A stretch of DNA of 64,000 nt, taken from the NCBI GenBank assembly GCA_029055625.1, contig JAIDCY010000148.1:1-64000 (forward strand), given 5' to 3'. Below are positions 47,374 through 56,809 of this stretch, piece by piece. Source of the stretch: Ruminococcus sp. GTDB taxonomy: Bacteria; Bacillota; Clostridia; Oscillospirales; Ruminococcaceae. A model generated the notes under the pieces. That model was not told where the DNA came from. It was given only the letters and a program-made list of their open reading frames with translations, and did not search any database. The stretch's first letter is position 1. Each line of letters begins with the position of its first letter. Made by a program: the position numbers and the translations under genes.

Positions 47374-49752
47374 ATGAATAATGATTCTTTTTTCAAGCAA
47401 AAAAAAGCTGCACTTAAAAAGTATTTCAGCCATCTGAATCCGATGCAGCAGGAGGCAGTATTTGCCGTGAAAGGTGCGGTGCTTGTACTTGCAGGTGCAG
47501 GAAGCGGTAAGACTACTGTTATTGTGAACCGTATCGCAAATATGATTAAATTCGGCAATGCCTATAACGATACGACAGGTTCAGCACGACCTAATGACAT
47601 TGAGTTTCTGAAAGACTATGCATTAGGTGAGTACGACGATGACCCCGACGCTGTTCTTGATGTTCAGGATATAATAGCAGTAGATACCGTAAAGCCTTGG
47701 AATATATTAGCGATTACTTTTACCAACAAGTCGGCGGACGAACTTAAAACCCGACTGGTTGATATGCTCGGTAACGACGGTACGAAAATTAACGCCTCAA
47801 CGTTTCATTCAGCGTGTGTGCGTATTCTCAGGGCGGAAATTGAAGTACTCGGCTACAGAAAAGACTTCACTATATATGATTCAGATGACAGTAAACGTCT
47901 TGTAAACTCGATACTTCGTGAGGAAATGGATTTATCAGAACAGATGTTTACAGCGAACAGCGTACATAGTGAAATAAGTTCCGCAAAAAATAAAATGATT
48001 TCGCCGGAAAGAATGCTGATACTCGCCGGACAGAATTACAGGAAAAAAATAATATCGAGGGTATACAGTACGTATCAGGAGCGGTTAAAGCAGGCAAACG
48101 CCGTGGATTTTGACGATTTACTCACTCTTACGGTAGAAATATTTGAAAAATTTCCGGATATACTGAAGAAGTATCAGGAAAGATTTAAATATATACTTGT
48201 TGACGAGTATCAGGATACTAACCACGTACAGTTCAGACTGGTTTCACTGCTTGCCGGAGATAAAAAAGATGTATTTGTGGTTGGCGATGATGACCAGAGT
48301 ATTTACGGATTCAGGGGAGCGGATATAAGTAATATCCTTGACTTTGAAAAAGATTTCCTCCCTTCCGTTACAATACGCCTCGAACAGAATTACAGGTCTA
48401 CACAGAATATACTTGATTCCGCTAATGCGGTAATATCAAACAATACAAACCGTAAGTCTAAAAAATTATGGACTTCCGGCGAAAAAGGGTCAAAAATTTA
48501 CTGGTATAAATCCTTCGACGAAAACGACGAAGCAAAATTTGTAGTAAATACGATAAAAAAGCGTTACGAGGTTACGGGAAAATATGCTGAAAATGCGATA
48601 CTCTACAGAATGAATGCCCAGTCAAATGCTATAGAAAAAGCATTTATTCAGGCGGATATACCGTATAAAGTGTACGGTGGTATGCGGTTTTTCGATCACA
48701 AGGAGATAAAAGATGTCATAGCGTATCTCGCATTTATAAACAATCCGTTTGATATGTTGCGTTTCAAGCGTATTATCAACGAACCTAAACGCAGTATCGG
48801 AGATGCTACAATAGCACTTATCGAGGATATAAGCCGAGACCTTAATATATCACCGTTCGGAGTAATGAAGAGGTGCGAGGAGTATACACCGCTTGCGAAA
48901 AAAGTGTCTGTACTTAAAAGCGTAGCCGGTATGTTTGAGGAACTCATAGAAAAATCTTTTGAGATGCCACTTGATGCTTTTTACGATTTCGTACTTGACA
49001 AGACAGGTTACCTTGATTATGTCGGCACACTCGAAAAAGCGGAAACACGTATTGATTACATACAGGAAATGCGTTCTACAATTGTAACATACATGAATAC
49101 CGCACCGTGTCCGACGTTAAGCGGATTCCTTGAGGAGATAGTACTGTATACGCAGGCGGACAGGGATAAAAGCACCGATGATAAAGTAACTCTTATGACG
49201 GTACATTCCGCAAAAGGTCTTGAATTTGAGAACGTTTTCGTAATCGGTATGGAAGAGGGAATTTTTCCTGTATCTCAATCGTCGGGAGATGAGAAGGATT
49301 TAGAAGAAGAACGCCGTTTAGCTTACGTCGCCATAACACGTGCGAAAAAGCATCTGTATCTTACGAGTGCATCGCAGAGAATGCTTTACGGTCAGACACA
49401 AAGGAATATCACGTCAAGATTTATGCGTGAAATAGGTACGGAACTTATCGAAAAACACGATAACGCTACAGTAATGAGACGTAACGCAAATACTAACGAT
49501 AATACTGTTACAGCGGTTTACTCGTCAAGTCTGCAACAACAGCTTGCACGTAATAAAATGCACTCCGTTACGTCTGCAAGTTCCGTCCGTGAAACGTATT
49601 CTGTCGGTGAAAGAGTTCAACATAATGTTTTCGGAGCAGGCACGGTAATATCTTCAAGTCCTATGGGTAACGACGCTTTACTTGAAATTGCTTTTGATAC
49701 CGTCGGGACTAAGCGTATTATGGCGAATCAGGCGAAACTGAAAAAACTTTGA
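47374..49752 (+). CDS. pcrA: UvrD/PcrA-type DNA helicase
   Basis: A superfamily 1A 3'-5' helicase of 792 residues acting in replication and repair. Motif I GAGSGKTT (about residues 41-48), motif II VDEYQDTN, motif III DDQSIYGFRGAD, motif V TVHSAKGLEFENVF, motif VI AYVAITRAKKHLYL, and a Tudor-like RNA-polymerase-binding tail (VGERVQHNVFGAGTVIS). Near the N-terminus an insert between motifs I and Ia (about 57-100) holds Asp-rich sequence. pyk follows 20 bases downstream. Confidence 0.93.
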   Translation: MNNDSFFKQKKAALKKYFSHLNPMQQEAVFAVKGAVLVLAGAGSGKTTVIVNRIANMIKFGNAYNDTTGSARPNDIEFLKDYALGEYDDDPDAVLDVQDIIAVDTVKPWNILAITFTNKSADELKTRLVDMLGNDGTKINASTFHSACVRILRAEIEVLGYRKDFTIYDSDDSKRLVNSILREEMDLSEQMFTANSVHSEISSAKNKMISPERMLILAGQNYRKKIISRVYSTYQERLKQANAVDFDDLLTLTVEIFEKFPDILKKYQERFKYILVDEYQDTNHVQFRLVSLLAGDKKDVFVVGDDDQSIYGFRGADISNILDFEKDFLPSVTIRLEQNYRSTQNILDSANAVISNNTNRKSKKLWTSGEKGSKIYWYKSFDENDEAKFVVNTIKKRYEVTGKYAENAILYRMNAQSNAIEKAFIQADIPYKVYGGMRFFDHKEIKDVIAYLAFINNPFDMLRFKRIINEPKRSIGDATIALIEDISRDLNISPFGVMKRCEEYTPLAKKVSVLKSVAGMFEELIEKSFEMPLDAFYDFVLDKTGYLDYVGTLEKAETRIDYIQEMRSTIVTYMNTAPCPTLSGFLEEIVLYTQADRDKSTDDKVTLMTVHSAKGLEFENVFVIGMEEGIFPVSQSSGDEKDLEEERRLAYVAITRAKKHLYLTSASQRMLYGQTQRNITSRFMREIGTELIEKHDNATVMRRNANTNDNTVTAVYSSSLQQQLARNKMHSVTSASSVRETYSVGERVQHNVFGAGTVISSSPMGNDALLEIAFDTVGTKRIMANQAKLKKL

Positions 49753-49772
49753 ATTTTTAAGGAGAATATTTT

Positions 49773-51197
49773 ATGAGAAAAACTAAAATAGTCTGCACGA
49801 TAGGACCTGCAACTGATGACAAGAATATCATGCGTGAACTTATGTTAGCCGGTATGAATGTAGCACGTTTCAACTTCTCGCACGGAGATTACGAAACACA
49901 TGAAAAACGTCTCAGAATGGTGGAGAAGTTACGTAAGGAACTTGATTTACCAGTAGCAACACTTCTTGATACGAAAGGACCTGAAATACGTCTCGGAAAG
50001 TTTGTAGACGACAAACCGGTTGAGATATACGACGGCGATTTATACGTACTTACTACGGAAGACGTTCTGTGTGATAATAAGAGAGGTAGTATAAGTTTCA
50101 AGAAATTACCACGTGATGTAAGCATAGGTACACGCATACTCATTAATGATGGCGTAATAGAACTTCTTGCGGAAAAGGTGACGAAAAATGAGATAATCTG
50201 CCGGGTAATACATGGTGGCACACTGTCGAATAATAAGGGAATAAACGTACCAGGTGTTAAACTTTCGATGCCGTATCTGAGTGAGAGCGATATGAATGAC
50301 CTTGAATTCGGAGCGAAAATGGGATTTGATTTCATAGCCGCAAGCTTTGTACGTACCGCCGCCGATATAAACTATTTAAGGAAATTCACGCATAGTCTGG
50401 GATGGTTTGATGTCCGGATAATCGCAAAGATAGAAAATACTGACGGTGTGGAGAATATTGACGAGATACTCGAAACCGCTGACGGTATAATGGTAGCACG
50501 TGGAGATATGGGCGTTGAGATACCGTTTGAACGTATACCGGCGATACAGAAAGAACTGATACACAAGGGATATAACGCCGGTAAACAGGTAATAACCGCC
50601 ACGCAGATGCTTGAATCAATGATAACCAATCCACGTCCCACACGTGCGGAAATAACAGACGTTGCCAACGCTATTTATGACGGTACAAGTGCTATAATGC
50701 TATCCGGTGAAACCGCTGCCGGTGCGTATCCGGTAGAGGTAGTGAAGACAATGGCGTTGATAGCGGAGACGACGGAAAACAATATAGATTATAAAGGTGA
50801 GTTCGCAATAAGACGTACGGAGCCTAACAGTAATATTGCGGAGGCTATCGCACACGCTGTAGTTACTACCGCACACGATTTAAACGCAAGAGCCATTATT
50901 ACCGTATCACTCGGCGGAGGTACTGCAAGACTTATTTCAAAATACAGACCGTCCTGTCCTATCATATGCTGTACTACCGGCGAAGTCGCACAGAGACAGA
51001 TGAATATGAGCTGGGGCGTAATACCGCTGATAGTCGAGGAAAAAACGAGTACTGACGAACTGTTTTCTACAGCAGTAGAAACAGCGGAATCTCACGGACT
51101 TGTACAGGACGGCGATATAGTAGCGATTACCGCCGGTGTGCCTATCGGTGTATCGGGTACTACAAATATGTTAAAAATCGCTAAAATAGGAAAATAA
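49773..51197 (+). CDS. pyk: Pyruvate kinase
   Basis: Transfers phosphate from PEP to ADP in the last step of glycolysis. At 474 residues it is the short form without the extra PEP-utiliser domain of Bacillus Pyk. Landmarks: NFSHGDYE, TKGPEIR, IIAKIEN, and MVARGDMGVEIP with metal ligands. AAGGAG RBS. Same operon as pcrA. Confidence 0.96.
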   Translation: MRKTKIVCTIGPATDDKNIMRELMLAGMNVARFNFSHGDYETHEKRLRMVEKLRKELDLPVATLLDTKGPEIRLGKFVDDKPVEIYDGDLYVLTTEDVLCDNKRGSISFKKLPRDVSIGTRILINDGVIELLAEKVTKNEIICRVIHGGTLSNNKGINVPGVKLSMPYLSESDMNDLEFGAKMGFDFIAASFVRTAADINYLRKFTHSLGWFDVRIIAKIENTDGVENIDEILETADGIMVARGDMGVEIPFERIPAIQKELIHKGYNAGKQVITATQMLESMITNPRPTRAEITDVANAIYDGTSAIMLSGETAAGAYPVEVVKTMALIAETTENNIDYKGEFAIRRTEPNSNIAEAIAHAVVTTAHDLNARAIITVSLGGGTARLISKYRPSCPIICCTTGEVAQRQMNMSWGVIPLIVEEKTSTDELFSTAVETAESHGLVQDGDIVAITAGVPIGVSGTTNMLKIAKIGK

Positions 51198-51198
51198 T

Positions 51199-51612
51199 AT
51201 GGAAACAGTCTTTTCATACAGTCTTAAAAATGAATGTTTTGATAATATATCAGATATAGAAGTTTATGATTCCGGAACGGTAAAATGTACTTATGAGGAT
51301 TCAGAAACAACATATCAGATTTCCGACAGTGTGATTAAGGAAATTTACGGAATAATAAACAGATTTCCCGAACTGATGCAGATGTACGATATTTTTGATA
51401 TATTTTATCCGTATGCACTTGACGGATTCAGTAACAGGTTTATTTTCAGTAATGGTGAAAAGTCCAATATTATTATTGCAACTAATTTAGGATATTTTAA
51501 AGATAACGATTCAGTAGAAAACAAAACAGCGAATATTCTTATACAGGTATTTGAGGAAATAACCGGCTTGCTTGCGGAAAACGGCATAGACAGTAAATAT
51601 CTTTCATTATGA
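51199..51612 (+). CDS. Hypothetical protein downstream of pyk (137 aa)
   Basis: A 137-residue acidic, soluble protein starting METVFSYSLKNECF, one base after the pyk stop, with no clear RBS of its own apart from AATAGGAA. It alternates strands and acidic turns and has no motif I recognise. Translational coupling with pyk is likely and a strong terminator follows 5 bases after its stop. Confidence 0.65.
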   Translation: METVFSYSLKNECFDNISDIEVYDSGTVKCTYEDSETTYQISDSVIKEIYGIINRFPELMQMYDIFDIFYPYALDGFSNRFIFSNGEKSNIIIATNLGYFKDNDSVENKTANILIQVFEEITGLLAENGIDSKYLSL

Positions 51613-51613
51613 T

Positions 51614-51656
51614 AAAAAAACTCTCCCCGATAATGAGGAGAGTTTTATTTTTTTTG
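51614..51656. terminator. Bidirectional terminator after the pcrA-pyk operon
   Basis: A 10-bp stem (51617-51626 with 51637-51646), 10-base loop, with a T-run on the right and an A-run on the left. Serves the plus operon and the converging GGDEF-protein gene. Confidence 0.85.
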
Positions 51657-51670
51657 CGTTTTGCCTGTGA
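51650..51670 (+). repeat. 21-bp intergenic repeat, copy 3 of 3
   Basis: TTTTTTGCGTTTTGCCTGTGA, starting in the terminator tail. Compare 20020-20040 and 2709-2729 (minus strand). Confidence 0.5.
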
Positions 51671-51676
51671 GATTTT

Positions 51677-52894
51677 TTACAGACTGTTTACGGTGTACAT
51701 ATTATTACCGCCGTTACGCTTTACATTATGCATAACGTTATCCATTTTCAGGAGCAGGGAACTTACATTCAGGCAGTCGTTAGCGAGGTAGTGATATATA
51801 CTTCCCGAAGCGGTACACTGTACCATTATTCCCTCTATGGTTACAGTTCCGTTGATTGAAGCAAGTATTTTTTCCGCAGTACGTGGTATCTGACTATCCG
51901 GTATATCGTCATTGAAAATAAAACAGAACTCATTGCTTGTGATGTTGTAGATTTTAGCGTTTTCCCCGAACTCATCCGTAAGTCTTTCAGCTATTGCGGA
52001 AAGATATTCATCACCGAATTCGTAACCGTACATATCGTTTATCATACGGAAATTATCAATATCGAATACCGCAATATTGAAATTGTCAGTTTCAAGACGT
52101 TCTGCTAAATCGTTTTCCAGTGCGTAACGGTTCGGCATATCGGTAAGTATATTTTTCATTGCTATGTCATACATCTTCTGCGTTGAGGTTTCCAGTTTAC
52201 GTCCGGCGGCGGCAATCTGTCTTTCCTGCATTTCAATTTGCATCATACGGTGTTTTGTAGCCCTTGCGAGTGAGTGTACAATAAGTTCTGCCACTATCAG
52301 TACTATAAAAAGGAATATGAAACCCGTTCCGAAAAACATAAAATTCTGTTTCATAAGATTTTCCGCATCATTTTTACCGATTTCGAGGGTAGCCATAATC
52401 ATTTCAACAGCGGCGGTCTGTGTGGGGTGAATTTCCTGTAAATAGATGTCTTTCATCTGCTGGTCATCAAGATTTGCGAAAGAGTGTTCAAGGTTCAGGA
52501 GTTTGTTATCATACGATTCAACAAGCATTTTTGCGTGATTGTAACGTCTTGTTTCAAGTTCGGAGTGCTGGAGTTCTTCATACTCTTTCATTGCTTTACG
52601 TATTACGTCATAGGAATTATGTATGTTATTTACGCTTGACATAGGGCTTCCGATACCGGAGACTATAATAAGTACCTCACGGTTTACATTTAACAGTTCT
52701 TCGCTTATAGTGGACATATGCTGTAAAGAGTTCATATTGCGGTCATAGACACGCCTGCCGTTAAGGAAAACTATTGAACTGTCAACGATATTGATAATCA
52801 TTATTACAAGTATTACTATATACGCAACTGTAAAGTTTTTCTGCGTTTTCGAGCCGTTATATACGTTATTTCCGGTATTACTTTTTTTAGACAT
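51677..52894 (-). CDS. Membrane sensor with degenerate GGDEF domain
   Basis: A 405-residue protein: membrane helix 1 (about 22-44), an extracytoplasmic helical domain (45-187) resembling four-helix-bundle sensors, membrane helix 2 (188-208), a coiled linker, and a GGDEF-fold domain (about 250-403). LTDMPNRYALENDL and FDIDNFRMINDMYGYEFGDEYL are clear family motifs, but the active-site signature GGDEF reads TSNEF (319-323), so diguanylate cyclase activity is unlikely; it may bind nucleotide or a partner. It lies 17 bases after a sugar-binding lipoprotein gene, with which it may form a sensing pair. Confidence 0.85.
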   Translation of the reverse strand: MSKKSNTGNNVYNGSKTQKNFTVAYIVILVIMIINIVDSSIVFLNGRRVYDRNMNSLQHMSTISEELLNVNREVLIIVSGIGSPMSSVNNIHNSYDVIRKAMKEYEELQHSELETRRYNHAKMLVESYDNKLLNLEHSFANLDDQQMKDIYLQEIHPTQTAAVEMIMATLEIGKNDAENLMKQNFMFFGTGFIFLFIVLIVAELIVHSLARATKHRMMQIEMQERQIAAAGRKLETSTQKMYDIAMKNILTDMPNRYALENDLAERLETDNFNIAVFDIDNFRMINDMYGYEFGDEYLSAIAERLTDEFGENAKIYNITSNEFCFIFNDDIPDSQIPRTAEKILASINGTVTIEGIMVQCTASGSIYHYLANDCLNVSSLLLKMDNVMHNVKRNGGNNMYTVNSL

Positions 52895-52911
52895 TTTTTC
52901 TTTACCTCCTG

Positions 52912-53916
52912 TCAGTTCAGCATGGGGTTCATTATAAGTTTTACGTCGCTGTCGTGTATATTTTCCTTGGTAACGAGAGTTGCTCCGGTATCTATAGAAT
53001 CGGCTATTGTCTGACCGTCAATGATGTCCTTTGCGTAACGCACACCAAGATAACCCATATTATACGGATTCTGTACTATAAAGCCGTCGAGTATGTCATC
53101 TTCCGTATATTCCTGTGCACTCTTATAACCGTCACCTTTACTGAAAGAGTCGAAACCTACTATCTGTATGGTATCCGCTTTGCCGAGTTCTTCCACAGCC
53201 ATACAAGCCCCGATAGTACCGCCCTGATTGGTAGCGAAAACCGCCTTTAAATCGGGATAATCGTTAATGAGTTTCAACGTCGCATCTTTTGACTGTTGTA
53301 TATCACCGTCACCGTTTTCCGTTGCAACGACGTTAAGAACAGGTGCATCACTTTCTGAGTTGTACTCGTCGAGTTGTTTTATAAAACCGTTTTTGCGTTC
53401 GATAGCTGTTGCAGAAGTCGGGGCGTGTGTAATAATGCCTATATCGCCGTTATTACCGATAAATTCGGATAATTTCCGTGCGGAAATAGCACCGCCGTAA
53501 GTATTGTTTGTGCTGATACACGATTCCCTTACGTCTTCCCTCATATCAGAATCTATTATAATTACGCTGATGTTGTTGCTTTTAGCTTTTCTGAGAGCGT
53601 CGGCGAGTTCGTCGCTGTCCTGTACGGGAGCTATTACGATAACTTCCGCCTTGTTTGATATGGCGTTGTTGACATACTTTACCTGCTCTGTAACGTCTTC
53701 TTTTTCCGAGGCGTTGTAAGTTATCCTGATGCCCATTTCCTCTCCGGCATCTTCCGCCCCTTTTCTTGCGGATTGCCAGTATTCGTCACTGCTTTTGCAT
53801 ATTACCGCTATATGATGTTCCGTATTGTCTTTACCGCACCCACCTGTAAGGATAAGTGAAGCCGTCAGCGTACCGACAGCGATAAATTTTATCAGTTTAT
53901 TTTTATTTTTTTTCAT
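52912..53916 (-). CDS. Periplasmic-binding-protein-like sugar-binding lipoprotein
   Basis: A 334-residue RbsB/LacI-fold binding protein anchored as a lipoprotein: signal MKKNKNKLIKFIAV then lipobox LTGGC (Cys27). The fold signature is AVICKSSDEYWQSARKGAEDAG, then IAPVQDSDELADAL, IIDSDMR and the second-lobe VFATNQGGTIGACMAVEE (typical of sugar ABC binding proteins; each quoted piece is a landmark). No ABC permease or ATPase is next to it; its only partner is the degenerate-GGDEF sensor gene, so it may report ligand to that protein rather than feed a transporter. RBS AAGGAGG. Confidence 0.87.
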   Translation of the reverse strand: MKKNKNKLIKFIAVGTLTASLILTGGCGKDNTEHHIAVICKSSDEYWQSARKGAEDAGEEMGIRITYNASEKEDVTEQVKYVNNAISNKAEVIVIAPVQDSDELADALRKAKSNNISVIIIDSDMREDVRESCISTNNTYGGAISARKLSEFIGNNGDIGIITHAPTSATAIERKNGFIKQLDEYNSESDAPVLNVVATENGDGDIQQSKDATLKLINDYPDLKAVFATNQGGTIGACMAVEELGKADTIQIVGFDSFSKGDGYKSAQEYTEDDILDGFIVQNPYNMGYLGVRYAKDIIDGQTIADSIDTGATLVTKENIHDSDVKLIMNPMLN

Positions 53917-53967
53917 TTCCGTTAAAAACCTCCTTATAAAGTATCCTGACGTTATTTATCAGTAATA

Positions 53968-53996
53968 ATTATAGCATATGCAGTGCCGGATTTCAA
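53968..53996 (-). promoter_or_regulatory. Promoter of the binding-protein/GGDEF pair
   Basis: Minus-strand TTGAAA (53996-53991) and TATAAT (53973-53968), 17-base spacer. The gap 53917-54291 holds this and the divergent promoter at 54110-54138; the rest shows no gene. Confidence 0.7.
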
Positions 53997-54109
53997 GATA
54001 ATTTTCAATAATTTATTTTAAAAAAATCTGTTTTTTTTGTGTTATGCATATACTAAACGGCTTATTTTTGTGACAAATATAAAAATTTGGTTAAAATCTT
54101 TGTTAAGAC

Positions 54110-54138
54110 TTGACTTTTTTGCGGATACGTGTTATACT
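54110..54138 (+). promoter_or_regulatory. Promoter of the kinase/vWA/PP2C cluster
   Basis: TTGACT (54110-54115) and TATACT (54133-54138) with a 17-base spacer. The leader to ATG 54292 is about 145 bases and contains an AT-rich stretch partly like the repeat family. Confidence 0.65.
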
Positions 54139-54291
54139 TCAATAATGGGTGATATTATATTCACTCTTATATGCAGAATTTTTAATTATATACAGATTCT
54201 GTAATAAGCCGGTGACTTACGGCGAAATGCTTTGATTATTATACTATACTGCAAAAAAAGATTATCCATAAATACATCAGGAGGATTTATT

Positions 54292-55380
54292 ATGTTTTGT
54301 GAAAGATGTAGAAATGAAGTCAGCCCTTATGCCGAAGTATGTTTAAAATGTGGAACGCCGGTATCAAGAAATGTCGCCGGTTTTGAAAATACTGCTGATA
54401 TAAAAAGAGCGTTGAAGTCAATGATTACCGAACACGGGCAGGATATAATAAAGGATTCTAATAAGTTTGTATCATTACTGCGTGACTATATACCGGAATA
54501 TGAAAAAGAATGCCGATTATTGCGGAATATGTTGCAGACGGGAATACTTGCCAATATGTTACGTGAGAGTGAACAGCAGGCGATATCGATTATGAAAGCA
54601 AGGGAATATATGACATCTGAAATGTTCCTTTCGGAAAATGCAACGGAATTTGTAATAGTATGTTTCACGTATATGCTCGGCTGGGAGTATAAACCTAAAC
54701 TTATTGAAAAACCTAAAAATTCTATGGGACAGTCCGGAAATATGGGTACAATGGGAGCAGGCGGAATGAACGCTCAGCAACCTAAACCTGTAAGAAAACC
54801 CGCACCTATGTTTGAAAAGGTATTCACAAAAGGTGACGCTGGCAAATACAGACTGAAAGGTACGGTAAGAATACCGGAGGGTTATAACAAACTGGATAGT
54901 TTCGCTTTCGACGGTTTCGGCTTCATGAAGAGTATTGAACTTCCTTCTACACTTATAACTATAGGTGAATACGCATTTTCAGAATGTAAGAGGCTTAAAA
55001 GTGTTGATATACCGGCATCTGTACAGGTCATAAAACTGGGAGCGTTTCAGTCATGCGGAAAACTTACGGTAGTAAGACTGCCGGACGGTATGTTTGAGAT
55101 AGAAGACAATACATTTTCTTTCTGTGGCAATCTTGAAATAATAGACGTTCCCGAAAGTGTAAGCAGTATAGGAAAAGAAGCGTTTTCCGGGTGCGAGAAG
55201 TTAAGGAAGCTGTTTCTTTCGGAAAACATAAAGTTTATAGATGACGGAGCTTTTGCAAACTGCAGGTCACTTGTAATAAAGTGTTATGAAAATTCATACG
55301 TACACCGTTACTGTATGGCAAATCATATGAAAGTGGAAACGGTTGCGAAAGGTACGCCGTTCAGTAAAATAAATACGTAG
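54292..55380 (+). CDS. Zinc-ribbon protein with BspA-type leucine-rich repeats
   Basis: A 362-residue cytoplasmic protein. It starts with a zinc ribbon (CERCRNEVSPYAEVCLKC, two CxxC pairs), then a helical domain (about 30-140), a Gly/Met/Gln linker, and four to five BspA-like repeats of about 23 residues (for example SIELPSTLITIGEYAFSECK and SVDIPASVQVIKLGAFQSC). ATG 54292 follows AGGAGG; an upstream in-frame ATG at 54232 lacks an RBS. BspA repeats usually mediate protein contacts, and absence of a signal peptide means an internal partner, probably in the kinase/phosphatase system encoded next. Confidence 0.82.
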   Translation: MFCERCRNEVSPYAEVCLKCGTPVSRNVAGFENTADIKRALKSMITEHGQDIIKDSNKFVSLLRDYIPEYEKECRLLRNMLQTGILANMLRESEQQAISIMKAREYMTSEMFLSENATEFVIVCFTYMLGWEYKPKLIEKPKNSMGQSGNMGTMGAGGMNAQQPKPVRKPAPMFEKVFTKGDAGKYRLKGTVRIPEGYNKLDSFAFDGFGFMKSIELPSTLITIGEYAFSECKRLKSVDIPASVQVIKLGAFQSCGKLTVVRLPDGMFEIEDNTFSFCGNLEIIDVPESVSSIGKEAFSGCEKLRKLFLSENIKFIDDGAFANCRSLVIKCYENSYVHRYCMANHMKVETVAKGTPFSKINT

Positions 55381-55410
55381 AAAAATAAATCAGGAAAGGA
55401 ATGAAAATAA

Positions 55411-56754
55411 TTGATAGAATTAAAAATCGGCGAACAGGTTGAAATGGAGTACGGCGGTTATGCAACTGTCAAAAAGATTCTCGGCAGTGGCGGACAAGGT
55501 ATAGTATATCTTGTGGACTTCAACGGTATCGACTATGCGTTGAAGTGGTATGACATCGACAAGATAAAGAACGCCAGAGCATTCAGAAAGAATATCGAGA
55601 ACAACATAAAAGACGGTGCACCAAGTGACAAGTTTTTATGGCCAAAGTATCTCACGAGGGAAAACGGTACGGGTAACTTCGGATACATAATGGATTTACG
55701 CCCACAGGGTTATGATTCGTTTGTGGATATTCTGAATACATACCGTCTTGACATCGACGAACTGACAGGACGTGCTAATAAAGTATCGGTACAGTTTGCG
55801 AGTCTTTCGGCAATGGTTACGGCGGTAATAAACATAGTAAACGCATTCCGGCAGTTGCACAGAGCAGGTAAAAGCTATCAGGACTTAAACGACGGCGGAT
55901 TCTTCATAAACGTAAATACCGGTGATATACTCGTATGCGACTGTGATAATATCGCTCCGGACGGAAGCAACTTCGGTATCGGCGGAAAACCCGGATACAT
56001 GGCACCGGAAGTAGTAAGAGGTATCGCAAAGCCTAACGTTCAGACAGACAAATATTCCCTTGCGGTAGTACTTTTCAAGTTGCTTTTCCGTGGAGACCCT
56101 ATGGAAGGGGAAAAGGTTGTAAAAGATGTATGCCTTACGGAAACATCTGAATTAAAACATTACGGACAGCAGGCGGTGTTTGTTTATGACCCCGACGATA
56201 CTTCAAACCGTCCCGTGCGTGGCATACACGATAACGTAATAAAGTTCTGGCGGATATATCCGGCATACGTGAGAGATGCGTTTATACGTTCGTTCACAAC
56301 CGGTATCAGAGAACCTAACAAACGTATTATAGAAAACGAATGGCAGAAATTATTTATAAGACTGCGTTCAGAGATACTGATTTGTACGTGTGGCAGGGCA
56401 AATTTCACGTCAATGTTTGAAAAGATAGGAGATACAATTTTCAGATGCCCGAAATGTGGTTCAGAGTATGTAAGCCTTGCGTTCAGTAGCAGGGATTACA
56501 GAATACCATTATATGTAGGCAGTAAGTTTTATGAGTGCGAGATAAACCCACGTTCAGACGATTTTCAGACGGTAGCCGGTGAACTGGTAGAGAATAAGTT
56601 AAAGCCGGGTATGTTAGGAATAAAGAACAGTTCCGGCAGAACGTGGCGTGTAAAGATGCCCGACGGTATTTTTTACGACATCGCACCCGGAAAAGGTTTC
56701 CCGTTATGGAAAGGTCTGAAAATTGATTTCGGTGATGTAAATGCACATATATAA
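55411..56754 (+). CDS. Divergent protein kinase with C-terminal zinc ribbon (TerY-P-type)
   Basis: A 447-residue protein kinase fused to a zinc ribbon (CTC ... CPKC, about 335-360) and a small beta domain. The Gly loop is GSGGQGIVYLV (25-35), Lys45 in ALKWYD is the ATP lysine, the catalytic loop is YQDLNDGGFF with Asp158 (HRD-to-YQD, with the usual Lys and Asn replaced), the DFG site reads DCD (177-179), and GYMAPE is intact. Key acids are kept so activity is plausible, though the Asn ligand is Gly. Kinases of this type occur beside vWA and PP2C genes (TerY-P triad); here both follow. The start is TTG 55411 behind AGGAAAGGA. Confidence 0.82.
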   Translation: MIELKIGEQVEMEYGGYATVKKILGSGGQGIVYLVDFNGIDYALKWYDIDKIKNARAFRKNIENNIKDGAPSDKFLWPKYLTRENGTGNFGYIMDLRPQGYDSFVDILNTYRLDIDELTGRANKVSVQFASLSAMVTAVINIVNAFRQLHRAGKSYQDLNDGGFFINVNTGDILVCDCDNIAPDGSNFGIGGKPGYMAPEVVRGIAKPNVQTDKYSLAVVLFKLLFRGDPMEGEKVVKDVCLTETSELKHYGQQAVFVYDPDDTSNRPVRGIHDNVIKFWRIYPAYVRDAFIRSFTTGIREPNKRIIENEWQKLFIRLRSEILICTCGRANFTSMFEKIGDTIFRCPKCGSEYVSLAFSSRDYRIPLYVGSKFYECEINPRSDDFQTVAGELVENKLKPGMLGIKNSSGRTWRVKMPDGIFYDIAPGKGFPLWKGLKIDFGDVNAHI

Positions 56755-56809
56755 AACAGGAAATTTTAACAGGTGGTTCACAATGGAGAGGAAAGGGAGT
56801 ATTTAATTT

